A stretch of DNA of 64,000 bases from Parabacteroides sp. PH5-46 (GCF_029892785.1 NZ_JARXXA010000003.1:1-64000), one strand, 5' to 3'. Counted from the stretch's first letter, positions 16,192-24,944 are shown. Numbers and translations are program-made. The notes: generated from the sequence alone by a model not told the origin.

Positions 16192-16740
16192 TTAATCAAA
16201 GTACGACTCCTGATTAATCACTTCATGCTCCTTAAGGTAGTTGATTAATTCCTCTGTTTTAGCTGGGGTAAAGTGCATTTCCATTTTGCGAGCGTAGGTC
16301 TTAATGAACCGCATACGTACAGTCCCTTTTCTGTCAGTAAATTCACCTGCATACTTGGGTATTTTCCCAGATTTAACACTGCGTTTGAGCATGTCTTCTT
16401 CGAAGTTCCCTTCGTAAGGTGGAATCTCCCCGCCTACCCCTTTATAGATAGGAACATTCTCAAACTTCTTGAAAAGCACTTTCTCCAGTTCTATCACCAG
16501 ATTTTCATCTGCTTGGCATGTGTAGTCCGTTTGGCGAGAGCTTTCTCCATTTTTTAATCTGATCAAAGCCCTTGCCCGAATATGAGGCTGACCATTCGAT
16601 TGATAGAAAGTAACATTCACCAATTCAGCACCATTTTTAACATCATTTGCTACGTTTCTGAGAAGTTGCTCCATTGGAACCTTGAAATAACTTGTTTCAG
16701 GCACAGAAAATTCTTCTTTTTTCTTTTTTTCTTCTGTCAT
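16192..16740 (-). CDS. Unknown 182-residue element protein
   Basis: Starts with a lysine/glutamate-rich tail (MTEEKKKKEEFSVPE) and continues as a mixed alpha/beta protein with no signal peptide. The segment TDRKGTVRMRFIKTYARKM is strongly basic, which would suit nucleic-acid binding. I recognise no family. The gene has its own terminator and a structured leader of about 150 bases, so it may be expressed separately from its neighbours. Possible single-strand-binding or accessory replication role is only a guess from position. Confidence 0.7.
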   Translation of the reverse strand: MTEEKKKKEEFSVPETSYFKVPMEQLLRNVANDVKNGAELVNVTFYQSNGQPHIRARALIRLKNGESSRQTDYTCQADENLVIELEKVLFKKFENVPIYKGVGGEIPPYEGNFEEDMLKRSVKSGKIPKYAGEFTDRKGTVRMRFIKTYARKMEMHFTPAKTEELINYLKEHEVINQESYFD

Positions 16741-16896
16741 AATAAATAAATTGTTTTAAATTTGCTGCAGCAAAAAGCTACAGGCATTCATCCGAATGCG
16801 TTGCAAATTTCCACATTTTCAACGGATACAAGCCTAAGTGAATTGGGGTATAAAATTGATTAAGAGAAGTAAAATACCCCAATATAAATTGGGGGG
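16741..16896 (-). promoter_or_regulatory. Structured leader with mutually exclusive hairpins
   Basis: ATTGGGGTAT (16842-16851) is the exact complement of 16874-16883, while 16877-16883 can instead pair with 16888-16894. Further down, 16784-16799 forms a 6-bp hairpin (GCATTC/GAATGC) and TTTGCTGCAGCAAA (16761-16774) is a perfect palindrome next to the start of the 182-residue gene. This fits a leader RNA or attenuator between the 313-residue and 182-residue genes. Confidence 0.5.
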
Positions 16897-17838
16897 TTAA
16901 AGGTCTTTTTTATTAAGGATGCAATTGCGAATATAATCTCTTTTGTCTTGGTTGCTTTTATCAGGTAGTTCTCCTGTGATAATATGCAAATAAGATAGTG
17001 TATCATATATGAAACAGCCAGAAAAGGTGTCAATTTTGCCTGTAGCTTTTATGAATTGGCCTTTAAGCAAGTTGCCATATAAGCTAGTGACGTATTCTTT
17101 GAGTTGCTCTCTTTCATTTTTTCTTTCGGCTAATATGATTTTGGTTAGTCCCTGATTAGTAATTGACAATGGCTTTGGGTTATCTGGCGAATAGTTTAAA
17201 TTCCCGTCTTTATCTCTAATTAATTTCAATTTCTTTATACCATTTGGGGAACCCTCCCAACAGATATCGGACAGGTATGACTCTATTCTTTTGTTTTCAA
17301 ATAACCATGAGAAAAGTTTTTCCGTTAATGCCTGTTTGCACAAAACTAATGTACTTTCATGAATGATTTTTGAAGGTCGTTCATTCTCCTTCTCAATCTG
17401 GGCTCTTGTTATCTTTCCTGTTTGAGATAGAAATTTTAAGTCTTCTGCAAGCTCCCTAATTTCATTATTCTGATACCCGTACATAATATCGAAACATGCA
17501 ATAAGTTGTTTCCATTTTCTGTAAGCAGCTCTTTTATCTTCCTTGTTTATTGCTTTTTCTTCTACATCAAGTAGTTTATATTGGATCGCCATTCCTCTAA
17601 TGTAGTTTATTAGCTCCTTTCTGGCTGAAAAAACATCTGCATTATTAGGGGTTTTAAATTTGTATTTTTCATCTCTACTCAGTCTGAATAAAGCAAGATA
17701 GTAAAGTGGCCTCCCTTTTAAATCATGAGACTCATCTCCTTTTTGACATATATAGATTTTTCCGTTAATAATCTTTCCATATTTATCAGCAGGAATAATA
17801 TCTCCGTTATCATCGTAATAATATTTTATTTTATCCAC
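16897..17838 (-). CDS. Unknown 313-residue element protein
   Basis: Cytosolic protein without signal peptide; begins with a small beta-rich part (KYYYDDNGDIIPADKYGKI) and continues mainly helical and strongly charged (residues about 90-175). No catalytic motif or family is recognised. It lies between the integrase gene and the 182-residue gene, leftward like both. Proteins at this place in similar elements are often uncharacterised. Codon use and base composition are AT-rich like the rest of the element. Confidence 0.72.
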   Translation of the reverse strand: MDKIKYYYDDNGDIIPADKYGKIINGKIYICQKGDESHDLKGRPLYYLALFRLSRDEKYKFKTPNNADVFSARKELINYIRGMAIQYKLLDVEEKAINKEDKRAAYRKWKQLIACFDIMYGYQNNEIRELAEDLKFLSQTGKITRAQIEKENERPSKIIHESTLVLCKQALTEKLFSWLFENKRIESYLSDICWEGSPNGIKKLKLIRDKDGNLNYSPDNPKPLSITNQGLTKIILAERKNEREQLKEYVTSLYGNLLKGQFIKATGKIDTFSGCFIYDTLSYLHIITGELPDKSNQDKRDYIRNCILNKKDL

Positions 17839-17874
17839 TACAACAATCTGCTTTTATCCGCAAAAATAAAAAAA

Positions 17875-17902
17875 ATCCCACCTCCATTGCTGAAAGTGGG
17901 AT
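17875..17902 (-). terminator. Rho-independent terminator of the integrase gene
   Basis: On the minus strand ATCCCAC pairs with GTGGGAT across a 14-base loop and is followed by eight T, 5 bases after the integrase stop at 17908. Confidence 0.8.
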
Positions 17903-17907
17903 GATTT

Positions 17908-19098
17908 TTATAGCAGATTCTTCATCGCCTCGTCTATCTGTGAGTTTTCAAAGCTATCAAGGTAGATTTGAGTAACCTTTTCCGATGAGTGTCCCATTAT
18001 TTGGCTTATAATGGCTGTGGGTGCTCCTGAGCGTAAAAGTTGGGTAGCCTGTGAATGTCTGGCAACGTATGTCGTTAAATTTATTGGTAGATTTAATTCT
18101 TCTCCAACAGCTTTAAGATATTTGTTGACTTTAGTTATCACCTTATGTACTCTGTTCGCTTTCTGTTGTCCGGTCTTATGAAACGGAGATAGAATCGGGA
18201 ACAGGTACGGACTACCGGACTGCTTATATTGCTCTATCAACTCTATGGCTTTAGGCTGCAATGGTAGCTTTATCAACTTTCTTGTTTTTTGTCTGGTATA
18301 AACAAGCCTGCCATCAATGAGATTATCTTTTGTCAGATAGGCTATATCAACGAAATTGATACCGCCCTGTAAATAACTGAACATAAACAGGTCAATAGCA
18401 AATACTGTGTAGGCATGCGATGTTTGATAGTTAGTAATCGCTTCAATATCCGCTTTGCATACCGCCCTTTTGGCAGTTTCTTTGCTCAACTTTGAGACAT
18501 TATAAGAATTAAACGGATAATATTCTGGCTTAACAATGTTTGTTTGAATTGCCATGTTGAAAATAGCTCTCAGCGTTCTGAAACGAATGCCGATTGTATT
18601 GTCACCCAAATCTTTTTTGCGGAGAAACGTTTCATAATTCTTTAACCAAGTGCTATCTATGTCAGAAAAATAAATATCTAAATTGCCATTGAAATCTATC
18701 AGTGAATTCATAAGCTGCTTATATGACAATGCGTAATTCAGCCTGTTTTCATCATTAAGCCGTTTAATTTCGTTGTCAAAAACACCTTTCACTGTTTTAG
18801 GCAGGATAGGCTTATTGACCTTGTTAATCAGACTTGATGCAGTGAAATCTTTTTGAACAGACTTTAGTTCTATTATTTGGGCGGAATATTCTTTCAACTT
18901 CTCGTTTATCAGAGATTGTATATTATCTCTGTCAGGACAATTCCGTTTTAATTTGCCCTTCTTAAAGTCCCAATACTGCGGATTAATTGATATGCCAAGA
19001 CTGGAATATTTCTTCTTTCCGTCTTTGCATACACGAACCATTAACGGATGCTCTCCGTTTGCTAATGTTTTTGATTTGTAACACAAGATGTTAACCAT
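17908..19098 (-). CDS. int: Tyrosine recombinase / integrase (Bacteroides type)
   Basis: 396-residue phage-type integrase that would move the element in and out of the tRNA-Lys gene. Order: N-terminal arm-binding domain (KKYSSLGISINPQYWDFKKG), SAM-like core-binding domain (about residues 100-200) and the catalytic domain. Box II reads YVARHSQATQLL, then GHSSEKVTQIYL with the nucleophile Tyr near residue 381. At box I, where an Arg is usual before GxxFxD, the sequence is LQGGINFVD, so the first Arg appears replaced, as reported for IntDOT-like enzymes. It starts 9 bases from arm-type repeats and 82 bases from attR. Confidence 0.93.
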   Translation of the reverse strand: MVNILCYKSKTLANGEHPLMVRVCKDGKKKYSSLGISINPQYWDFKKGKLKRNCPDRDNIQSLINEKLKEYSAQIIELKSVQKDFTASSLINKVNKPILPKTVKGVFDNEIKRLNDENRLNYALSYKQLMNSLIDFNGNLDIYFSDIDSTWLKNYETFLRKKDLGDNTIGIRFRTLRAIFNMAIQTNIVKPEYYPFNSYNVSKLSKETAKRAVCKADIEAITNYQTSHAYTVFAIDLFMFSYLQGGINFVDIAYLTKDNLIDGRLVYTRQKTRKLIKLPLQPKAIELIEQYKQSGSPYLFPILSPFHKTGQQKANRVHKVITKVNKYLKAVGEELNLPINLTTYVARHSQATQLLRSGAPTAIISQIMGHSSEKVTQIYLDSFENSQIDEAMKNLL

Positions 19099-19106
19099 GA
19101 TTTTTC

Positions 19107-19140
19107 GGTTTAACTCTTGGTTTAACTCACATGCTTAAAA
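19107..19140 (+). promoter_or_regulatory. Right arm-type repeats, probable integrase binding sites
   Basis: GGTTTAACT at 19107-19115 and 19119-19127 (12-bp period) with a degenerate third copy following, in the same orientation as at 7512. They abut the integrase start codon, so integrase binding could also repress its own gene. Confidence 0.6.
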
Positions 19141-19277
19141 CCGTGTAAAATCGTAGGGAGAAATAGGAGAGAAGCTAAGGGGGCTAAAAACAAAAAAAGC
19201 CGCTTAAATAGCGACTTTCCTTTGTGACCCCGGACGGGCTCGAACCGTCGACCCAATGATTAAGAGTCATTTGCTCT
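19141..19277. repeat. Right direct repeat of the integrated element (attR core)
   Basis: 19180-19277 is identical to 7318-7415; similarity extends to 19141. It contains the tRNA-Lys terminator hairpin (19196-19204 pairing with 19210-19218) and the tRNA from the D arm to its 3' end. Confidence 0.9.
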
Positions 19278-19297
19278 ACCAACTGAGCTACGGAGTC
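19225..19297 (-). tRNA. tRNA-Lys (anticodon CTT), integration target
   Basis: Complete 73-base cloverleaf on the minus strand: acceptor GACTCCG/CGGGGTC, D arm GCTC-AGTTGGTA-GAGC, anticodon arm AATGA-CTCTTAA-TCATT (anticodon CTT), variable GGGTC, T arm GACGG-TTCGAGC-CCGTC, discriminator A. CCA is not encoded. A terminator hairpin with a T run follows. Its 5' part is chromosomal, while the 3' part lies in the element's right repeat, so integration restored a working gene. Confidence 0.96.
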
Positions 19298-19379
19298 ATT
19301 ATTTTGTCTAACTTTTTCTTTGTTTGCGGGTGCAAATATAGAGGTTTAATTTTTTCTCTGCAAATTTTTTTCTTCTTTT

Positions 19380-20183
19380 TCATTCGAATTCGTAAAGGTC
19401 GGAAGGAGTCGATCGCTTGAGAGTTGTGAGTGTTACGTCTTTACCTACGCGGATGCCTTCACGGAATAAACGGATGTCTATTGTTTTGTATGCCAGTTCG
19501 GGGTGATTGTTGTCGCGACTGAGATGGCATAGCCAGATGTTTTTTAGTCCGGGATGGTAATGGGTGGCCAGAAATTCTGCAGCTTCCCGGTTGCTGAGAT
19601 GGCCTGTCGGACTGGCTACCCGTTCTTTAAGAAAGTGAGGGTAGGTGCCGGATCTGAGCATTTCTTCGTCATAGTTGGCTTCGATAATCAGATGGTTGGC
19701 CAACGATAGATACTTGCTTACGGTATCTGTAATGTGGCCTACATCAGTGGCAAACGTGAAGCGGTGATTGCCAAACTCTATGTGATAGCCTACATTGTCT
19801 GTGCTATCGTGCGGAACTTCAAAGGCTGTTATACTGAAGTCCCGGATTTGGAAAGGCACTTCTTTTTCGATGATTTTACGCGAAGGGCCTAATACTTCTT
19901 CTACATAACGGCTTTTCTCTATTCCGTGATGAACGGCATCTGTTGTATAGATCGGGATATTGTATTTTTCACCCAGACAGCCTACCGTCTTAATATGGTC
20001 GGCATGGTCATGAGTAACTAATACAGCTACTATCTTGGAAAGGTCTATAAAGCGTTCTTTTAGTACTTTTGTAATGGTACGAATTCCGATACCGGCATCT
20101 ACCAGGATGCCATATTCCGGAGTTCCTAAATAATAGCAGTTCCCACTGCTTCCGCTTGCTAAACTAAAAAAAGTTAGTTTCAT
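19380..20183 (-). CDS. MBL-fold metallo-hydrolase (YycJ/WalJ-like)
   Basis: 267-residue cytosolic metallo-beta-lactamase-fold protein. The metal motif HDHADH is at about residues 58-63, preceded by the SLASGSSGNCYYL N terminus that typifies the YycJ/WalJ group. Later ligands are in FATDVGHIT and LCHLSRDNNH. WalJ-type proteins are double-strand-specific DNA exonucleases linked to cell-wall and division signalling; this assignment follows family likeness only. It is last in a minus-strand run behind ansA (8-base gap). Confidence 0.85.
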   Translation of the reverse strand: MKLTFFSLASGSSGNCYYLGTPEYGILVDAGIGIRTITKVLKERFIDLSKIVAVLVTHDHADHIKTVGCLGEKYNIPIYTTDAVHHGIEKSRYVEEVLGPSRKIIEKEVPFQIRDFSITAFEVPHDSTDNVGYHIEFGNHRFTFATDVGHITDTVSKYLSLANHLIIEANYDEEMLRSGTYPHFLKERVASPTGHLSNREAAEFLATHYHPGLKNIWLCHLSRDNNHPELAYKTIDIRLFREGIRVGKDVTLTTLKRSTPSDLYEFE

Positions 20184-20190
20184 AATTGTT

Positions 20191-21258
20191 TTATAATTTA
20201 TCGGGAATGGTTATCTCTCCGATCAGCGAGCGATTCATATGCTCTTTTACTTCTTCGGAACTTAACCCATGCCCAAAAAGAAACATCAGCTTGGTGACAG
20301 CGCTTTCTGTTGTACTGTCATATCCGCTGATCACGCCTGCTTCCAGTAATTTACGTCCTGTTTCGTACCGGTGCATTTCAACATTTCCGCCTACACATTG
20401 TGTTACATTTACTATTACAATGCCACGCTCTGTTGCATCTTTCAGCATTGTGATGAACCATTCGTCTCGGGGAGCATTTCCGCTTCCGAATGTTTCCATA
20501 ACTACTCCCTTCAAGCCCGGTATATTCAATATACTTTCTACTACCTGCGGAGATATACCCGGATACATTTTCAGAATGGCTATATTCCTGTCGAGCAGAT
20601 AATGGGGTTTTAACGGTTTGTGGGGAGTTGGACGAAGGATCTGTGGCAGATCGTATTTTATATGAATACCAGCATGTGCCAGTGGCGGATAGTTGTACGA
20701 ACGAAACGCGTTGAAGTTGTCGGCATTGATCTTGCGGGTCCGGTTTCCTCTTAACAGGTCGTTTTCAAAGAATATACATACTTCAGTAATGACCGGCTGG
20801 CCGTCGCTATCCTGATCGGCAGCAATTTCTATAGCCGTTATCAGGTTTTCTTTGCCGTCTGTCCGCAACATGCCGATCGGTAGTTGTGATCCTGTAAGTA
20901 TAACCGGTTTGCTCAGGTTTTCAAGCATAAAGCTTAATGCTGAGGCTGTATATGACATGGTATCTGTTCCGTGCAGGATTACAAAACCGTCGTATAATTG
21001 ATAGTTTTCGGATATTATTTCTACAATTTTCATCCAGCTATCCGGTCCCATATCAGATGAATCCATAGGAGGATCAAATTGATAGGTGGTAACGGCATAT
21101 CCTAACTTCTTCAATTCCGGCATGTTATTTTTAAGATGCTGGAAATTGAAAGACTCAAGTACGCCTGTTTCCGGATTTTCTATCATACCGATGGTTCCGC
21201 CGGTATAAATAAGCAGAATGTCTGCATTTTCCTGATGTGTGTGAACATTTCCTGTCAT
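20191..21258 (-). CDS. ansA: Type I L-asparaginase
   Basis: Hydrolyses L-asparagine to aspartate and ammonia. The catalytic threonine motif ILLIYTGGTIGM is at about residues 15-26 and the second triad segment ILHGTDTMSYTASAL near residue 95. No signal peptide, so the enzyme is the cytosolic type I form; 355 residues is normal. The gene overlaps nothing but is 8 bases from the MBL gene, so the pair is probably co-transcribed. A -7 box lies just 7 bases before its start. Confidence 0.94.
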   Translation of the reverse strand: MTGNVHTHQENADILLIYTGGTIGMIENPETGVLESFNFQHLKNNMPELKKLGYAVTTYQFDPPMDSSDMGPDSWMKIVEIISENYQLYDGFVILHGTDTMSYTASALSFMLENLSKPVILTGSQLPIGMLRTDGKENLITAIEIAADQDSDGQPVITEVCIFFENDLLRGNRTRKINADNFNAFRSYNYPPLAHAGIHIKYDLPQILRPTPHKPLKPHYLLDRNIAILKMYPGISPQVVESILNIPGLKGVVMETFGSGNAPRDEWFITMLKDATERGIVIVNVTQCVGGNVEMHRYETGRKLLEAGVISGYDSTTESAVTKLMFLFGHGLSSEEVKEHMNRSLIGEITIPDKL

Positions 21259-21265
21259 AAAAGTA

Positions 21266-21273
21266 CAAAGGTA
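21266..21273 (-). promoter_or_regulatory. -7 box immediately upstream of ansA
   Basis: The minus strand reads TACCTTTG, leaving only seven bases to the ATG at 21258. A transcript started at the usual distance would be leaderless or nearly so. Confidence 0.5.
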
Positions 21274-21279
21274 GTTAAT

Positions 21280-21891
21280 TTATTCTTCTCCTTTCAATAC
21301 CGGAACGCTTATGTGATATTTTACGGCCAGGATTCGTACGGCAAAAACCGAAACGGCAGATATGAATTGAGACAAAGCCGAAGGCAATGCCAGCTGAAGG
21401 CATATCCAATAGGCAATACCGCCAAACATACAAGCCAGCGCATAAATATCTTTCCGCAGGATAAGAGGCACTTCATTGATAAGGATATCCCTGATCATAC
21501 CTCCGAACGACCCGGTAATCGTTCCCATTACAATAGCTACCCACATAGGGAAGCCAAATTCCAATGTTTTGACTATTCCTACAATAACGAATAATCCTAG
21601 TCCGATAGCGTCGAAAATGAAAAAGGTATTATTTAACTTGATTACATATTTTCTGAAAGCAATAACGAATAAGAGTGCTAATCCTGAAATAATTAAGTAC
21701 GAGGGCTGGGTCATCCAGAAAGGGGTGTCGTTTAGCAAAATATCTCTTACCGTACCTCCTCCAACAGCAGTTACGACTCCTACAACGTAAGCTCCAAACC
21801 AATCAAATTGTTTGGCAGAAGCCAGCCTGATACCGCTTATTGCAAAGGCAAAGGTGCCTAAATAGTCGCAAAATGTAATAAAATCTATCAT
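21280..21891 (-). CDS. TRIC-type membrane channel (trimeric intracellular cation channel family, YicG-like)
   Basis: Inner-membrane protein of two TRIC repeats, about seven helices. The glycine-rich repeats are visible twice: VVGVVTAVGGGTVRDIL and VMGTITGSFGGMIRDIL. I use the ATG at 21891 (MIDFITFCDYLGTFAFAISG, 203 residues); a TTG at 21906 is less likely because a -7-like box TACTTTTG (21904-21911) overlaps it. Bacterial TRIC proteins form homotrimeric monovalent-cation channels. The gene is 21 bases before ansA and in the same direction. Confidence 0.9.
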   Translation of the reverse strand: MIDFITFCDYLGTFAFAISGIRLASAKQFDWFGAYVVGVVTAVGGGTVRDILLNDTPFWMTQPSYLIISGLALLFVIAFRKYVIKLNNTFFIFDAIGLGLFVIVGIVKTLEFGFPMWVAIVMGTITGSFGGMIRDILINEVPLILRKDIYALACMFGGIAYWICLQLALPSALSQFISAVSVFAVRILAVKYHISVPVLKGEE

Positions 21892-22011
21892 TTTGTTTTT
21901 TTGCAAAAGTAATGAATAGTTTCTAATCTTGATTAATATTCTACCTTATTATGATGTGAAAAAGCCGAGTAATTACTAAAATTAAACGAACGAGCTATAG
22001 CTAATATCATG

Positions 22012-22019
22012 TACATTTG
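22012..22019 (+). promoter_or_regulatory. -7 box upstream of the DUF3943 gene
   Basis: TACATTTG, 20 bases before the ATG at 22040. Confidence 0.5.
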
Positions 22020-22039
22020 CATAATAGGAACTATTTTCT

Positions 22040-23527
22040 TTGATGATGATTAAAAGATTACTCATAACGTTTTTTGTCTTACTTACGTTAATGTTTACCC
22101 AATCGGCTAAAGGACAGCATTATCCCCAGTTGGATAGGCGTCTTTATGTTAGTGATTCTATCGTTATACATCCTCGTCGCCCGTGGCTTGCAGCCGGGGA
22201 GGCTTTTGGGGTGAATATGCTTGTGTGGGGCTTTAATCGTTTCGTAACAAATGAAGATTTTGCCAGGATAAACGGTAAGAGTATTAAACGTAATTTTAAG
22301 ACCGGGCCGGTGTGGGATACTGATAAGTTTTCTACCAACCTGGTGGCTCATCCCTATCATGGCTCCTTATACTATAATGCTGCTCGGAGTAATGGCATGA
22401 ATTTCTGGCAATCAATTCCCTTTACGTTTGGGGGAAGCCTGATGTGGGAGTTTTTTATGGAGACAGAGCCGCCTTCTATCAATGATCTGTTTGCCACTAC
22501 CTTTGGTGGGGTAGCCTTAGGAGAAATAACCTACCGTTTGTCCGACCTTTTTATTGATAACCGGACTACAGGAGCCGAGCGGGTAGGGCGTGAATTACTA
22601 TCCGGTGTCATTTCTCCCATCCGGGCATTAAACCGGATCATTACAGGTGAGATGTGGAAGACGATGCCTTCAAAAGGGCGTACTTTCCGCTCTGTACCGA
22701 TTAATTTTGTGGTAGGAGTCGGTCCGCGTTTTCTGGCAGAAGAAGACCGCTCCAGTCATGGGGTAACAAGTATGAATGTCTCTTTGCGTTTGAATTATGG
22801 CGATCCGCATGATGATGAGTTTTATTCTCCTTATGAGTGGTTTCAGTTACAAGCCAGCTTTGATTTCTTCTCAAAACAGCCGTTGGTTAGTCAGGTAAAC
22901 GCTGTTGGTGCCTTATGGGGAAAGCCTATCTGGAAAAAGGGTGCGAGGGCTTTAACTCTGGGAATTTTTCAGCATTTTGACTATTACGATTCTCAGCTAC
23001 GATCAAAGAGTGGCGACTTGCTAGCTCCTTACCGAATCTCTCAGGCTGCGGCAGTTGGAGGAGGGTTGATCTATAAAAAATCGTCACCGGAAAATAACGT
23101 GGAGGTATTTGCAGACTTTTATCAGAATGCTGTGATACTAGGTGCGAGTGCTTCAGACCATTTTATGATAGACGAACGTGATTACAACCTGGGGAGCGGA
23201 TATAGCACGAAAGCCTTTTTTACTTTGGTTTATAATAAGCGCTGGCTTTTTTCGCTGAACACTGAAAACTATCATATCTACACATGGAAAGGCTACAAGC
23301 CGGATATAGACTGGTCTACCGTTGATTACGAAACGCTTAATGTGCAGGGAGACAAGAGCAATGCGCAACTGTCTATTTTCTCGGCACAGATCGGTTATTT
23401 TTCAGATAAGAAGTGGAACCTTACACTCACCAACCGTTACTTTTCAAGAGAAACGAAATACAAATACTTTGATGATGTAAACTCTTCAACTATGGATGTC
23501 ATGCTGACTTTAGGAGTGGGTATCTGA
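22040..23527 (+). CDS. DUF3943 domain protein, probable outer-membrane-associated
   Basis: 495 residues with a signal peptide (MMMIKRLLITFFVLLTLMF, cleavage near the TQSAKG segment). The DUF3943 core is recognisable in residues about 50-190 (AAGEAFGVNMLVWGFNRF, HPYHGSLYYNAARSNG, SFFWE-like FTFGGSLMWEFFMETEPPS in two parts). The C-terminal half alternates aromatic and polar residues, like beta strands of a barrel. Function unknown. It is a lone plus-strand gene between two minus-strand blocks and converges with lipB three bases away. Confidence 0.85.
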   Translation: MMMIKRLLITFFVLLTLMFTQSAKGQHYPQLDRRLYVSDSIVIHPRRPWLAAGEAFGVNMLVWGFNRFVTNEDFARINGKSIKRNFKTGPVWDTDKFSTNLVAHPYHGSLYYNAARSNGMNFWQSIPFTFGGSLMWEFFMETEPPSINDLFATTFGGVALGEITYRLSDLFIDNRTTGAERVGRELLSGVISPIRALNRIITGEMWKTMPSKGRTFRSVPINFVVGVGPRFLAEEDRSSHGVTSMNVSLRLNYGDPHDDEFYSPYEWFQLQASFDFFSKQPLVSQVNAVGALWGKPIWKKGARALTLGIFQHFDYYDSQLRSKSGDLLAPYRISQAAAVGGGLIYKKSSPENNVEVFADFYQNAVILGASASDHFMIDERDYNLGSGYSTKAFFTLVYNKRWLFSLNTENYHIYTWKGYKPDIDWSTVDYETLNVQGDKSNAQLSIFSAQIGYFSDKKWNLTLTNRYFSRETKYKYFDDVNSSTMDVMLTLGVGI

Positions 23528-23529
23528 TA

Positions 23530-24213
23530 TCATACAGTGTCTGTAGGTTGAGGAAAATATGTTGTGAATAGGTTTTGTAGTTGGTTTTTTGCCAACTCAA
23601 AGTCTTGTGGAGTGCCCAGTTCTTTTTCCAGAGAGGTTACGCCTTTGTCGGTAAAGCCACAGGGGTTTATCAGGGAGTAGTAGCTGAGGTCTGTATTGAT
23701 GTTCAAGGCAAAGCCATGCATGGTTACATAGCGACTGCTTTTTACGCCGATAGCGCATATCTTCCGGGCTTTCATAGGTGTTTGAGCGTCAATCCATACA
23801 CCGGTAGCGCCTTCCAGACGTTCGGCGGATATGCCGTATATAGCCAGGAAGTTTATCATGATTTCTTCCAAGGTATGAATATACTGTTTTAATCCCATGT
23901 TCCAATACTCAAGGTCGAAGACTGGGTAGCCTGTAATTTGCCCCGGGCCGTGATATGTGATATCGCCGCCTCTGTTGATGTGGTGGAGAGTTATGCCCCG
24001 CTGGATGAGTAATTCTTCTGAAATCAGCAGGTTCGCTTCTTTTCCGCTTTTCCCCAGAGTGAGTACCGGTTCGTGTTCGCAGAAAAAGAGTTGGCTTTCG
24101 CCCTGTATGCCTTTGGCTTTGGCGTCTAATAAGGCTGTAAATGCGTTTGTTTGTCGTTCTAATGCATCGGCGTAATTGATTCTTCCCAAGTTGTGATAAC
24201 TAAAGCTATTCAT
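23530..24213 (-). CDS. lipB: Octanoyltransferase (lipoyl biosynthesis)
   Basis: Moves octanoyl from acyl carrier protein to lipoyl domains, first step of lipoate assembly. 227 residues with the family motifs [35 protein letters not shown] and the thioester cysteine in [13 protein letters not shown]. It overlaps mtgA by eight bases and is the last gene of a seven-gene minus-strand run. LipA is not in the window. Confidence 0.96.
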   Translation of the reverse strand: MNSFSYHNLGRINYADALERQTNAFTALLDAKAKGIQGESQLFFCEHEPVLTLGKSGKEANLLISEELLIQRGITLHHINRGGDITYHGPGQITGYPVFDLEYWNMGLKQYIHTLEEIMINFLAIYGISAERLEGATGVWIDAQTPMKARKICAIGVKSSRYVTMHGFALNINTDLSYYSLINPCGFTDKGVTSLEKELGTPQDFELAKNQLQNLFTTYFPQPTDTV

Positions 24214-24916
24214 ACCCCATTTCGATTTTTAATAGTTTATTCATTAAAGACATAATTTGTGATTGCCGTTTTATGATGTAAGGTGAGGGATTGGCAGAGT
24301 TAAACCTGCGAGGATTGGGCAGGGTAGCTGCTATCAGAGCGGCTTCGGCCTTGGTCAGCTTGTAAGCATGTTTGTCAAAATGGGCTTCGGCCACGGCTTC
24401 GGCGCCATAGATACCCTTTCCCATCTCAATCGAGTTCAGGTACACTTCCATGATGCGCTCTTTGCTCCAGAAAAACTCTATTAATACCGTGAAATACACC
24501 TCGATACCTTTGCGAAAGTATGTTTTCCCCGGCCATAGAAAGACATTTTTGGCCGTTTGCTGAGAGATGGTACTGGCGCCCCGTACCCGTTTGCCGGCTT
24601 CGGCCTCGTTTCGTGCTTTCTGAATCTGTGTGATATCAAAGCCCTTATGTTCCAGAAAGAGATTGTCTTCCGAGGCTACAACAGCTTGTACCAAGGGTTG
24701 AGCAATCTTTGAGATAGGCACCCATTTGTGTTTTAATGTTACTTCCTGCTTGTCTCTAATCTGTTCATACACCCGGATAAACATCAAAGGAGTGAAATAT
24801 ATCGGAACGAAACGTAAAGCAATTACAGCCAACAGACTAGACAGGAACAGGAATAAGATAATATTCCTGCACCAGGTCAGTATACGTTTTAGTATCTGTT
24901 TACTCTTCGGTTTCAT
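24206..24916 (-). CDS. mtgA: Monofunctional peptidoglycan transglycosylase
   Basis: GT51 enzyme that polymerises lipid II without cross-linking. One N-terminal membrane helix (about residues 17-39), then the catalytic [14 protein letters not shown] motif and [18 protein letters not shown], followed by [19 protein letters not shown]. 236 residues is normal. Encoded between argF' (28-base gap) and lipB (8-base overlap), an arrangement implying co-transcription rather than functional linkage. Confidence 0.95.
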   Translation of the reverse strand: MKPKSKQILKRILTWCRNIILFLFLSSLLAVIALRFVPIYFTPLMFIRVYEQIRDKQEVTLKHKWVPISKIAQPLVQAVVASEDNLFLEHKGFDITQIQKARNEAEAGKRVRGASTISQQTAKNVFLWPGKTYFRKGIEVYFTVLIEFFWSKERIMEVYLNSIEMGKGIYGAEAVAEAHFDKHAYKLTKAEAALIAATLPNPRRFNSANPSPYIIKRQSQIMSLMNKLLKIEMGYE

Positions 24917-24944
24917 TCGAATGCGTAAAGATACCGAATCTATT

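Larger units (their letters stand above)
7318..19277. mobile_element. Integrative element in tRNA-Lys (about 11.9 kb)
   Basis: Bounded by 98-bp perfect direct repeats that include the tRNA-Lys 3' part, with a tyrosine integrase gene starting 82 bases from the right repeat. The interior is visibly more AT-rich than the flanking core genes. Contents from right to left: integrase, an unknown 313-residue gene, an unknown 182-residue gene, helicase-like ATPase, DUF5131 gene, small ExoX-C-like gene, winged-helix/initiator-like gene (rightward), RadC-like gene and a cargo block of five genes or fragments at the far left. I see no relaxase, type IV secretion or phage structural gene. It could be a phage satellite, a mobilisable plasmid-like island lacking its own transfer genes, or a decayed prophage. 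Confidence 0.87.
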
